The notes under the pieces are model-generated. The model was not told the origin of the DNA. It was given only the letters and a program-made list of their open reading frames with translations, and did no database searches. From contig JARIBR010000019.1 in NCBI GenBank assembly GCA_029258695.1, positions 1 through 6,907 of the forward strand: DNA of 6,907 bases, in the 5' to 3' direction. The stretch is from Quadrisphaera sp. Lineage in GTDB: Bacteria; Actinomycetota; Actinomycetes; Actinomycetales; Quadrisphaeraceae. Position numbers and translations under genes: made by a program. Positions 1 through 6,192 of this stretch are shown here, piece after piece (within the stretch, counting starts at the first letter, position 1; each line of letters opens with the position of its first letter).

Positions 1-101
1 CCGTCCGACGCCCCTGATCCAGACTCCGCTCCGAACAGGGCATACGGGACGCGGCGGCCGGCCTACTGCCTCGAGGTGTCTCCGTCGAGGGACCGTCTGA
101 G

Positions 102-154
102 TGTGTCAACTTGCCCTGGCCCCACTGTGATCGCTTGACGTGGCCCCTCCCTCG
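102..154. repeat. IS21 left terminal repeat region (istB-side end)
   Basis: An outer block at 102-123 matches the inverted right end (2749-2770) at 18 of 22 positions. An inner block at 126-154 matches the inverted right end (2708-2736) at 27 of 29 positions, including 19 identical bases in a row (TGTGATCGCTTGACGTGGC). Outer and inner blocks each start with TGTG-N4-CTTG, giving two direct copies per end that are probably transposase binding sites. The copies start 24 bp apart here. Confidence 0.9.
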
Positions 155-208
155 TGGTGCTGGGGGGCCCGGCGGGGTCACGGTCGGTGATGCCCGCGGG
201 GGTGCTGG

Positions 209-1072
209 TCAGGCGGGGGTGGGGTCTCCTTCGGTCGTTGGGCCGGGTTCGGGGCTGGGGGTCGGCGCGGTGGTCGTGGTGGTGCGTAGCCGGTAGCTCT
301 GGCGGCCGGTGTTGATGATGTGGGCGTTGAAGGTCAGGCGGTCGACGACGGCGGCGGCCAGGCGGGGGTCGGTGAAGGTCCGGCCCCACTCCGAGAAGGG
401 GGCGTTGGACGCGCACGCGATCGAGGCTCGCTCGTCGCGGGCGGTGATGATCTGGAAGAGCAGCTCGGCGCCGCGGGGATCGAGGTGGACGTAGCCGACC
501 TCGTCCAGGCACAGCAGGTCCAGGCGGGCGTAGCGGGCCACGACGCGGGAGAGCTGTTTGTCGTCGGCGGCTTCGACGAGTTCGTTGACCAGCGCCGCGG
601 TGGTCACGTAGCGGACTTTCTTGCCGTTCTCGGCCGCTGCGGTGCCCAGGGCGATGAGCAGGTGGGTCTTGCCGGTGCCCGAGTCCCCGAGCAGGACCAC
701 CGGTGTCCCGGCCTCGATCCACCCCCCGCCGGCCAGGTGCGCCAGAGTCGCGGGGCTCAGGTCCGGCAGCGCGCTCAGGTCCAGGGCGGCAAGGCGTTTG
801 GGGCGGGGGAACTTGGCCTCGTTGACGCGTCGGGCTCGTTTGCGGACCTCGCGTTCGTCGCACTCGATGGACAAGATCTCGGCGAGGAAGCCTTGGTGGG
901 TCAGCCGCGCGCGGGTGGCGGCTTCGGCGATCGCCGGGGTGTGGGTGCGTACCGCGGGCAGGTGCAGGGCGCGGCACGCGGCGTCGATCCCGGCGATCGC
1001 GGCCACTTCGCTGATCGCGGCGACCGCCGGCGTGGCCGCCGCAGTGGGCCTCGCGGCCTTGGTCGGGCTCAT
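209..1072 (-). CDS. istB: IS21-family helper ATPase IstB
   Basis: A 287-residue protein of the IstB/DnaC-like AAA+ family, the ATP-dependent partner that assembles with the IstA transposase and directs target choice during IS21 transposition. It has a Walker A motif GDSGTGKTH (residues 129-137), a Walker B segment ending in LCLDEVG (D190, E191) and a sensor-like SNAPFSEW (222-229). The C-terminal DRLxxNAHIINTGRQSYR signature typical of IstB is also present. Residues 1-50 are Ala/Thr-rich and poorly conserved in type; the Thr/Pro-rich tail after about residue 264 looks disordered. The start is fixed by context: its ATG shares four bases (ATGA) with the istA stop, implying translational coupling. 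No frameshift or missing motif is seen, so it should be functional. The length is slightly above the usual roughly 250-270 residues because of both tails. Confidence 0.95.
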   Translation of the reverse strand: MSPTKAARPTAAATPAVAAISEVAAIAGIDAACRALHLPAVRTHTPAIAEAATRARLTHQGFLAEILSIECDEREVRKRARRVNEAKFPRPKRLAALDLSALPDLSPATLAHLAGGGWIEAGTPVVLLGDSGTGKTHLLIALGTAAAENGKKVRYVTTAALVNELVEAADDKQLSRVVARYARLDLLCLDEVGYVHLDPRGAELLFQIITARDERASIACASNAPFSEWGRTFTDPRLAAAVVDRLTFNAHIINTGRQSYRLRTTTTTAPTPSPEPGPTTEGDPTPA

Positions 1073-2649
1073 GCCGACACCTGCCGCGGTGCTGGGTCGG
1101 GGACCAGGCGCAGCAGCTGGTCGTAGCCGGCCAGGCTGGGTGCGGGCCGCTGCGCCAGGCCCGCGGTGGCGTGCGCGGCGGCGATCGCCGGTGGCGGTGG
1201 CGGGGTGTCGGGTTCGAGGTGGCGCCGGGCTTCGACGGCGACGAGGTCGGGGCTGTAGGAGCCGATCACCAGGGCGGCGTCCATCCCGGCGATCACCGCG
1301 GCGGCGGGCAGGGTGCGGTGCAGCAGCAGCACCCCGACGATGGCCTTGGTGCCACCGGAGTCCCCGTGGGCGCGGCGGGCGGCGTCCCAGTACCGCTGGT
1401 GGGTGGGGGTGAAGGAACCCGCGGCGCGGGCGGCGACCAGGGCGGTGGCCCCAGCCAGCGCCCCGGGGCGGCGGGCGAGGACCTCGAGGTAGTGGTCCAA
1501 GACGAGGTCTTCGCTGCCCTTGTGCAGCGAGCGGGGGTGGGCGGCGACCACGTGCCCGGCGGCGTTGAAGGCGCGCACCACCCGCGGGCCCAGGCGCACG
1601 GTGATCCGGCGCCCGCTCATCGAGGCGGGCACGGAGTAGTAGGACTGGCGCACACACACCCGTGCCTTGGCGTCGACCACGCACTCCAACCAGGTGTCGG
1701 GATCGAAGCACACCGGGGGCATCGGGCCCAGCGCCGCGGCGTCGATCGCCCCGTCAACCCCGACGGTGGCCCGCCGGGCGGCGATCCGCCGGGCGTCATC
1801 GGCCTGATCAGCGGCCGTGATGCGCTCGTTGAGCGCCAGCAACGAGCGCGCCCGGGGCACCGGGGTCAGGTGGCGCCGGCGAAAACGCCCGACCTCACCT
1901 TCGACCCCGCCCTTCTCGTGCGCGCCGGCCAAGCCGGGCTGGCAGAAGAAGGAGTCGAAGCCGTAGTGGGAGCGCAACGCCACGAACCGCGCGTTCTGAT
2001 CCCGCTCGCGTCCCAGCAGCACCCGCACCACCGCGGGGGTGAGGTTGTCGTAGCGGATGTGCTCGCGCGGGACCCCGCCCAGGCGGTCGAAGGCGATGAC
2101 GTGCCCGTCGAGGAAGGACTCGCTCGCCTGGTTGGCGTAGGCGATGTGCACCGCGCGCCCGGAGTGCGAGAGCCGCATCACGAACATCCACAGCTTCTCC
2201 TCCACCCCGTCGATCACCGCCCGGAACTCCCCGAAGTCGACCTCGGCCTGCTCCCCTGGACCGTGGTGCTGTGGGATCGCCACAAAGCGCCGGTCCAGCC
2301 CGACTTCGACTTTGATCCGGGCCACCAGCGGGCGGATCGCCGACTCCGAGACGCCCGCGCCGTGCTCGTCGACCAGACGCTGCCAGACCCGCCGGGCGGT
2401 GTGACGCTGCTTGCGCGGGGCACCGAGATCAGCGGTCAACCACGCCCGCACCACCTGCTCGTACGGCCCGGTCGCCGGGCTGGCGCGCGTCGGGGTCTTG
2501 CGCGCCGGCGGCACCGCGTCGGCCAGTGCTTGGCGCACCGTGCGCCGGTGCACCTGGTACTTCGTGGCGAGCTCGCGGATCGACAGACCCGCGTCCCGGG
2601 CGTCCCTGCGGATACGTTCGTACTGCTCCACTCTCGACAACTCCTTCAT
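1069..2649 (-). CDS. istA: IS21-family DDE transposase IstA
   Basis: A 526-residue transposase that cuts and joins the element ends. Residues 21-45 form a helix-turn-helix (GLSIRELA...HRRTVRQAL) for terminal-repeat recognition. The integrase-like core follows, with D138 in EVDFGE, D201 in RYDN and most likely E250 in KGGVE as the catalytic triad. After it comes a C-terminal region with YYSVPASMSGRRITVR, typical of IstA, and a proline-rich linker (482-488). The ATG at 2649 is chosen because many relatives begin Met-Lys shortly before an RVE-like segment. It has only a weak upstream GGGGG. A GTG at 2631 is the alternative: it lies in the same frame and follows a perfect AAGGAG by nine bases. 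A TTG at 2727 is rejected because it lies inside the terminal repeat. The gene overlaps istB by four bases, and no disruption is seen. Confidence 0.94.
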   Translation of the reverse strand: MKELSRVEQYERIRRDARDAGLSIRELATKYQVHRRTVRQALADAVPPARKTPTRASPATGPYEQVVRAWLTADLGAPRKQRHTARRVWQRLVDEHGAGVSESAIRPLVARIKVEVGLDRRFVAIPQHHGPGEQAEVDFGEFRAVIDGVEEKLWMFVMRLSHSGRAVHIAYANQASESFLDGHVIAFDRLGGVPREHIRYDNLTPAVVRVLLGRERDQNARFVALRSHYGFDSFFCQPGLAGAHEKGGVEGEVGRFRRRHLTPVPRARSLLALNERITAADQADDARRIAARRATVGVDGAIDAAALGPMPPVCFDPDTWLECVVDAKARVCVRQSYYSVPASMSGRRITVRLGPRVVRAFNAAGHVVAAHPRSLHKGSEDLVLDHYLEVLARRPGALAGATALVAARAAGSFTPTHQRYWDAARRAHGDSGGTKAIVGVLLLHRTLPAAAVIAGMDAALVIGSYSPDLVAVEARRHLEPDTPPPPPAIAAAHATAGLAQRPAPSLAGYDQLLRLVPDPAPRQVSA

Positions 2650-2707
2650 CTGCGCTACCCCCGTGATCGTCTTGGCGGACGTCACGGACCGTAGGCGGCG
2701 GCGGGGT

Positions 2708-2770
2708 CGAGGGTGGAGCCACGTCAAGCGATCACAACTACCTCTACCGGGGCCAGATCAAGCTGTCACA
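2708..2770. repeat. IS21 right terminal repeat region (istA-side end)
   Basis: The inverted counterpart of the left end. Its outer TGTG-N4-CTTG copy starts at 2770 and its inner copy at 2736 (both read on the minus strand), 34 bp apart. That is 10 bp more than at the left end, through an insertion next to the shared CTGGCCCC. It lies between the element edge and the istA start, so it is also where the istA promoter should be. I see no convincing -35/-10 pair there. Confidence 0.88.
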
Positions 2771-2886
2771 CCCATCGCCTGACGAACCACGCACCGGTCC
2801 GCACTGCGCGGGCCTCGTGGCGGCCCTGAGGGCGGCCGCAGGCTTCGCGCCGGGCGGTCCCGGGTGCCCGCGCGCAGGTGAGCGAT

Positions 2887-2919
2887 GGGGAGCGACGCCG
2901 CCACCCGTCGCTGCTCCCC
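2887..2919 (+). promoter_or_regulatory. Leader hairpin just upstream of the YidC-like gene's ribosome binding site
   Basis: GGGGAGCGACG (2887-2897) pairs with the segment 2906-2919. AGCGACG pairs with CGTCGCT as a 7-bp stem around an eight-base loop. After a three-base bulge (2913-2915), GGGG pairs with CCCC. The structure ends two bases before AGGAG (2922-2926), so folding could affect ribosome access. It could equally be a transcription attenuator, or simply GC-rich sequence that happens to fold. No T-run follows. Confidence 0.4.
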
Positions 2920-2921
2920 CC

Positions 2922-2926
2922 AGGAG
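2922..2926 (+). promoter_or_regulatory. Ribosome binding site that decides the YidC-like start
   Basis: AGGAG lies six bases before the GTG at 2933. The in-frame ATG at 2885 has only a weaker AGGTGA before it, and starting there would put the hairpin at 2887-2919 inside the coding region. I therefore prefer the GTG start. Confidence 0.6.
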
Positions 2927-2932
2927 ACCCCT

Positions 2933-3817
2933 GTGCCTGCTCCCTCTCTCACCTCTGTCCCCTCGTCCCTGCTGCGCTCCCTGACCTCTGTCCTCGACGC
3001 TGCTCTCTGGCCTTTCGAGACCGTCACCTCTCACCTGCTCGTCGCCGTCCACGCCGGTGTGACCGGCCTCGGTGCCGATCCCGCGTCGGTCGGCGCGTGG
3101 ACGCTGGCCCTCGTCGGCGTCGTGGTGGTGGTCCGCCTGGCCATGGCGCCCCTGGTGGTCCGGCAGGTGCGGACCAGCCAGCGGATGGCCGCCCTCACCC
3201 CCCAGCTGCGCGCCGTGCGCGAGCGCTACCGAGGGCGGACCGACGCGTCCTCGCTGGCGTCGATGCGTGCCGAGAGCGCCGCCGTCACCGCGGGCGCCGG
3301 CGCCAACCCGCTGGGGTGCCTGCCGGCGATGGTCCAGCTGCCGGTGCTCCTCTCCCTGTTCCGGGTGCTCTCGGGGGCCGCGCACGGGGAGGCCGTCGGC
3401 GCGATGACCTCCGGCCTGGTCGCCCAGCTGGACGCTGCCAGCCTCGGCGGTGCCTCTCTCGCGGCGACGTGGGCCACCTCCGGCGTCTCAGCGATGTTCG
3501 CCGCCGGCCTCATGGCGGTGATGGCCGCCGCGGTGTGGTTCCAGCAGCGCAGGCAGCTCGCCCGCAACACGTCCGAGGCCGCGCTCGAGGGCGTCGCGGG
3601 CTCGTCGGCGCGCGCGATGGTCTGGCTGCTGCCGCTGCTCGTGGTGGTCCCCGGCGTCAGCGTGCCCCTCGGGGTCCTCCTGTACTGGACGCTGTCCTCG
3701 CTCTGGTCGCTCGGGCAGGCCGGCGCGCTGCTGCGGTGGATGCCCACGCCCGGGACGCCCGCCGCGGCGGCCCGGGACGCGCGCCGCGCTCAGCGAGGGC
3801 CACGGCCCGCTCCCTGA
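2933..3817 (+). CDS. YidC/Oxa1/Alb3-family membrane protein insertase, isolated paralogue
   Basis: A 294-residue integral membrane protein (GTG start; 310 residues if started at the ATG at 2885). The family inserts membrane proteins, alone or with SecYEG. Hydrophobic segments lie near residues 22-46, 53-75, 125-147, 185-203 and 227-262. The run VVVRLAMAPLVVRQVRTSQRM (65-85) is typical of actinobacterial YidC. R68 sits where the groove arginine of the family is expected, and the charged C1-like loop (77-118) follows. NPLGCLPAMVQLPVLLSLF (125-143) is the family's NP-GC-P-LVQ-P signature. The charged tail is short (about 280-294), unlike the long Lys/Arg tails of many housekeeping YidCs. No rnpA, rpmH, jag or rsmG is nearby, so this is probably an additional copy and not the main insertase. 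It is the only plus-strand gene here and faces the toxin remnant. Confidence 0.87.
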   Translation: MPAPSLTSVPSSLLRSLTSVLDAALWPFETVTSHLLVAVHAGVTGLGADPASVGAWTLALVGVVVVVRLAMAPLVVRQVRTSQRMAALTPQLRAVRERYRGRTDASSLASMRAESAAVTAGAGANPLGCLPAMVQLPVLLSLFRVLSGAAHGEAVGAMTSGLVAQLDAASLGGASLAATWATSGVSAMFAAGLMAVMAAAVWFQQRRQLARNTSEAALEGVAGSSARAMVWLLPLLVVVPGVSVPLGVLLYWTLSSLWSLGQAGALLRWMPTPGTPAAAARDARRAQRGPRPAP

Positions 3818-3890
3818 GGCCCCTGAACCGGTTCTCGACGTGGACTGCACTGGATGGTCGACGTGCGGGCCCTCGTCCGAGCCGGCGAGG

Positions 3891-4047
3891 TCATCCCCCG
3901 AGCCGCTCCCACGAGGCTGCGGGGCCGACCGCTGGCGGGTCCAGGTCCACGAGGGCGGCGTCGAGCAGGCGCCCGCACAGCCCCCTCGGGGGTGATGGCG
4001 GCAGCGACCAGCCCGTTCGTGTCGACCACCGCACGCAGCAGCCCCAC
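3891..4047 (-). pseudogene. Truncated, frameshifted PIN-domain toxin (VapC-like, COG1569-type)
   Basis: The GTG at 4047 directly follows the antitoxin stop codon. It opens with MGLLRAVVDTNGLVAAAITPEG, the first strand of a PIN ribonuclease with its catalytic Asp (D9) and Asn (N11). After PEG the frame turns into Arg/Pro-rich non-protein-like sequence. One frame over it continues CGRLLDAALVDLDPPAV, which is what PIN toxins carry at this point. A single extra base explains this, most simply in the five-G run at 3981-3985. The repaired frame stops at 3893 after about 51 residues, against roughly 130-150 for a full PIN toxin. The later acidic active-site residues are therefore missing and the product should be inactive. 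If the unrepaired frame is followed, the ORF runs to 3790 without PIN-like content. Confidence 0.72.
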
Positions 4048-4326
4048 CTACGCGACGGGGGCAGCGCGCCGCGCGCCGCGCACCGCCGCGACCTCTTCGA
4101 CGGCGATGGCCATCGCTGCGTCGTCGTCGAGGTCAGCGCCCCGGGCCAGGCGGTCCATCAGCGCGCGCAGGTCCGCGCGGGCGGCCTCGACGTCGCTGGT
4201 GCGCAGGTAGGCGCGCAGCGCGTCCTCGACCACCTGGCTCTCGCTGCGCTCCCGCGCGGCCGCCACCACCTTGGTCGCGGCGAGGACGTCGGAGTCCAGG
4301 TACACGGTCGTCTTGCGGCGGCTCAT
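4048..4326 (-). CDS. Ribbon-helix-helix antitoxin, VapB/CopG-like
   Basis: A 92-residue protein. Residues 1-43 are a clear ribbon-helix-helix DNA-binding domain: the strand RKTTVYLDSDVL, then two helices ending SQVVEDALRAYLR. The acidic and Ala-rich C-terminal half (44-85, helical, with ADLDDDAAMAIAVEEV) is the part that would wrap the toxin. In such modules the antitoxin neutralises the partner PIN ribonuclease and represses its own promoter. The ATG at 4326 is preferred because GGAGG lies 11 bases upstream and the RHH strand begins right after it. An earlier in-frame ATG has no such site and falls inside the palindrome. Its stop (TAG) abuts the toxin GTG with no gap. The frame is intact although the toxin is broken, so this appears to be an orphan antitoxin. 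Confidence 0.85.
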   Translation of the reverse strand: MSRRKTTVYLDSDVLAATKVVAAARERSESQVVEDALRAYLRTSDVEAARADLRALMDRLARGADLDDDAAMAIAVEEVAAVRGARRAAPVA

Positions 4327-4345
4327 GGGGCGAGCGTCCTCCGCT

Positions 4346-4359
4346 GCCGTCATGACGGC
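4346..4359. promoter_or_regulatory. Perfect palindrome, candidate antitoxin operator
   Basis: GCCGTCATGACGGC is a perfect 14-bp inverted repeat, 19 bp upstream of the antitoxin ATG and just before its ribosome binding site. Another GACGGC copy lies at 4362-4367. Ribbon-helix-helix antitoxins commonly bind palindromes of this size at their own promoter, so autoregulation is the likely role. A TTGACC on the minus strand (4417-4422) could be a -35 element, but no clear -10 follows. Confidence 0.55.
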
Positions 4360-4479
4360 GAGACGGCAAGACCGCGACCCGCCGTGACAACCCCACACGA
4401 TGATCGAGGTACTCGTGGTCAACACCGTCGGCGTCTCACCACCTCGGGAGGGCGACGGCGCAGGACCGACCGGCGCGGG

Positions 4480-5427
4480 TCAGGGGTCGGGCGACACCGC
4501 GGCGAGGTCCTCGCAGGTGTTCTCGTCGGGCAGCAGCGGGCGAAAGCGCAGGCCCCAGGTGTGTCCGCCGTCGGTCCACGGGGTCTTCAGCCGTGCCCGG
4601 CCGGCCGCGTCGAGCACGGGGTCCAGGTCGGCGCCGTGCACCACCGTGCACGAGGCGCCGCCCACCTTCACGTCCTGGCCGAGCAGCGCCGGCCCGGGCC
4701 AGGCCAGGGCCGGCAGGGCGGGGTCGGCGCTGTCGGGGGCGACGATCACAGCCAGCGCCCGGGGCTGGTAGGGCACCTGCTCGCTGACCTCGCTGGCGCC
4801 CACGGCGGCGGGAAGGTCGTCCAGGATGGTGCTCAGCTCCAGCAGCTTGTAGCGCGCGTCGGCCTGCTCACGGGTGAAGGTGCCGTCGTTGCCGCCGCTG
4901 CCCACGGGGATCGACGGGCTGGGCACGGGCTGGCCGACCTCGACGATCTGTCCCGCTGACTCCCTCAGGGCGTAGGCGTCGCTCCAGGCAGGACCGTCCT
5001 CGGTCGCCATGACGAAGCGTGTCGTGCCCGCATCGGCGATCGGGGGCTCGCCCAGGTCGGCGTCGTCACCGACCCCGGCGGCGCGGGCACGCTGGAGCAG
5101 GGCGTCCAGGCCGGTGGGGGTCAGCTTCTGCTGGACCACCTGCGGCAGCGCGGGCAGCTGGTCGACCGGCGTGGCGAACTGGTCGATCTCGCGGACCACG
5201 CGGCCGTCGGCGTAGACGGACGGCCCCGGCAGCCGGGAGAGCATGCTCCAGTGCCCCGCGATCTCGCCCAGGCCCTGTACCTGCAGGACCACCGTCGAGC
5301 CGGGATCGCGGCCCTGGGTGGACGGCGGGGAGAACGAGGGCGGGCCCGCGCCGCCACCGGCTCCAGCGCACCCGGTGAGCACCACCGCGATGACGGCGAG
5401 GCTGCACGACGCCTTCGAGATCTTCAT
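4480..5427 (-). CDS. Secreted lipoprotein of an uncharacterised actinobacterial family
   Basis: A 315-residue protein with a lipoprotein signal peptide: two lysines near the start, a hydrophobic stretch (9-18) and the lipobox LTGC with C20 as the lipidated cysteine. A Gly/Ser/Pro-rich linker follows (21-44). The ectodomain has the features VYADGRVV (71-78), GVGDDADLGEPPIADAGTT (118-136), a central low-complexity insert (165-185), AWPGPALLG (242-250) and FRPLLPDE (296-302). I recognise this as a recurring envelope protein type in actinobacteria, but I know no function for it. Its only ectodomain cysteines, C260 and C305, could form a disulfide. The ATG at 5427 is chosen over earlier starts because it begins the signal peptide and follows GGAAGGAAG (5431-5439). 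The gene is probably transcribed alone, since a hairpin terminator lies upstream. Confidence 0.82.
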   Translation of the reverse strand: MKISKASCSLAVIAVVLTGCAGAGGGAGPPSFSPPSTQGRDPGSTVVLQVQGLGEIAGHWSMLSRLPGPSVYADGRVVREIDQFATPVDQLPALPQVVQQKLTPTGLDALLQRARAAGVGDDADLGEPPIADAGTTRFVMATEDGPAWSDAYALRESAGQIVEVGQPVPSPSIPVGSGGNDGTFTREQADARYKLLELSTILDDLPAAVGASEVSEQVPYQPRALAVIVAPDSADPALPALAWPGPALLGQDVKVGGASCTVVHGADLDPVLDAAGRARLKTPWTDGGHTWGLRFRPLLPDENTCEDLAAVSPDP

Positions 5428-5646
5428 GGTCTTCCTTCCGCCGACGAGCATCGCCTCGGCCCACACCGCTCTCGACCTCTCACCGTGGGCGGGCGCCAGC
5501 GGTGAGCCGACGCGGCTCCACGCCTCCATGACGCCAGCATGCCGCCGCAGGATGCCCAGGGGCGAGAACTCCCTCGTCCGGCCCTGCGCGTCTCGAGACC
5601 CCGGCCGTTCCGCCAAGTGATGCTCAGGAGCTCTGCGGTCCTCGGC
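5428..5646. other. Intergenic leader of the lipoprotein gene
   Basis: No gene is seen here. It holds the lipoprotein ribosome binding site (5431-5439), a 10-bp palindrome GTCTCGAGAC (5590-5599) and a small inverted repeat (5502-5508 with 5514-5521, one bulge). I cannot pick a promoter with confidence. GGAAC on the minus strand near 5610 resembles an ECF-type -35 element but lacks a good -10 partner. Confidence 0.4.
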
Positions 5647-5676
5647 TGAGCCACCGACCACGTCGTCGGTGGCTCA
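5647..5676 (-). terminator. Hairpin terminator overlapping the stop codon of the upstream gene
   Basis: TGAGCCACCGAC (5647-5658) and GTCGGTGGCTCA (5665-5676) form a perfect 12-bp stem with a six-base loop. The TGA stop of the hypothetical gene (5674-5676) is the outermost part of the stem. No T-run follows, as is common in high-GC actinobacteria. It separates that gene from the downstream lipoprotein gene. The stem is fully symmetric, so it could also work on the other strand. Confidence 0.7.
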
Positions 5677-6192
5677 CCGGGGGACTACCGGAGCGGCGTC
5701 GGTGATGGTGCTCCCGTCGGCCAGGTGCAGGTCGTAGGCCATGATCGGGTCGCACCGCAGCACGCCGTTCTCCTGGGGACCGCACTCCATCGCGGGGCCG
5801 GGCCACCAGACCCCGTAGCGGCCCTGCGCCACGGTCGCTTCGACGGTGAAGATCCCCGCACGGATGGTCAGGCCGACGACGTCGCGGCCGACCGCGCCGG
5901 AGACGACAGCGCCGCGGAAGTGCGGGGTCCGGTCGAAGAGCCGCGCCATGCCGGTGGGCTCCGGGCCTTGGTCCTCGAAGGTCCCGCCGGGGCAGATGCC
6001 GTCGGCTGGCACCAGCTCGCTCGGCCCCGCTGTGCTGGAACCGCTCATGCTCGAGACCTCGGCCTCGTCGCTGCCGCGGGGGTGGTGGACGATGCAGGTC
6101 GCGGTGGTCTCCGGGGTGGAGTACACGATCGCGACGAGCTCCCCGCGGCGATCGGCCAGGTCCATCGCCGCGCGGTCGACGTCGAGGAACAA
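5674..6192 (-). CDS. Conserved hypothetical protein, probably missing its N-terminus
   Basis: At most 172 residues from a TTG at 6192, or 163 from an ATG at 6165; neither start has a good ribosome binding site. The C-terminal half (about 98-166: VGRDVVGLTIRAG, VEATVAQGRYGVWWPGPAM, YDLHLADGSTITD) resembles the beta-rich end of small actinobacterial exported proteins whose function I do not know. The GVWWPGPA motif is the clearest marker. In relatives this part normally follows a signal peptide or membrane anchor and a Cys-containing segment. Here the same frame continues upstream into plausible protein sequence but is interrupted by a TGA at 6208-6210, and no signal peptide is found. I infer a 5'-damaged gene whose remainder may or may not be translated. 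Four cysteines remain (33, 67, 137, 147). The stop lies in a hairpin terminator. Confidence 0.55.
   Translation of the reverse strand: MFLDVDRAAMDLADRRGELVAIVYSTPETTATCIVHHPRGSDEAEVSSMSGSSTAGPSELVPADGICPGGTFEDQGPEPTGMARLFDRTPHFRGAVVSGAVGRDVVGLTIRAGIFTVEATVAQGRYGVWWPGPAMECGPQENGVLRCDPIMAYDLHLADGSTITDAAPVVPR

Larger units (their letters stand above)
102..2770 (-). mobile_element. IS21-family insertion sequence, apparently complete
   Basis: A 2,669-bp element that reads right to left: right end, istA, istB, left end. Three things support the call. The two genes are the IS21 pair, a DDE transposase and an AAA+ ATPase, overlapping by four bases. Both ends begin 5'-TGTG. Each end carries two copies of a TGTG-N4-CTTG motif, as expected of the multiple terminal repeats of IS21 elements. 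Both reading frames are open throughout, and the catalytic DDE and Walker residues are present, so the element may still be active. The bases flanking it (ending CTGAG on the left, starting CCCAT on the right) show no 4-8 bp direct repeat. The borders are therefore set by the terminal repeats and not by a target duplication. Confidence 0.93.

Noticed and set aside
69..90. CCTCGA...TCGAGG inverted repeat left of the IS as a terminator
   Set aside because: The stem is only six bp with a ten-base loop, no gene is assigned beside it, and such repeats are common by chance at this GC content.
1171..2694. Long plus-strand open frame opposite istA
   Set aside because: It is antisense to a clearly recognised transposase and has low-complexity Gly/His/Pro composition.
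2847..2875. GC-rich inverted repeat upstream of the insertase
   Set aside because: It is a nine-bp stem with a bulge, made only of G and C, too easily produced by chance in this composition.
2885..2932. ATG at 2885 as the start of the YidC-like protein
   Set aside because: The added 16 residues are not hydrophobic or family-like, they coincide with a strong hairpin, and the GTG at 2933 has a better-placed ribosome binding site. It cannot be fully excluded.
2878..4959. Long plus-strand open frame of 693 codons crossing several genes
   Set aside because: Its translation is Arg/Pro/Gly-rich with no domain. It is a GC-driven shadow of the insertase, antitoxin and lipoprotein genes.
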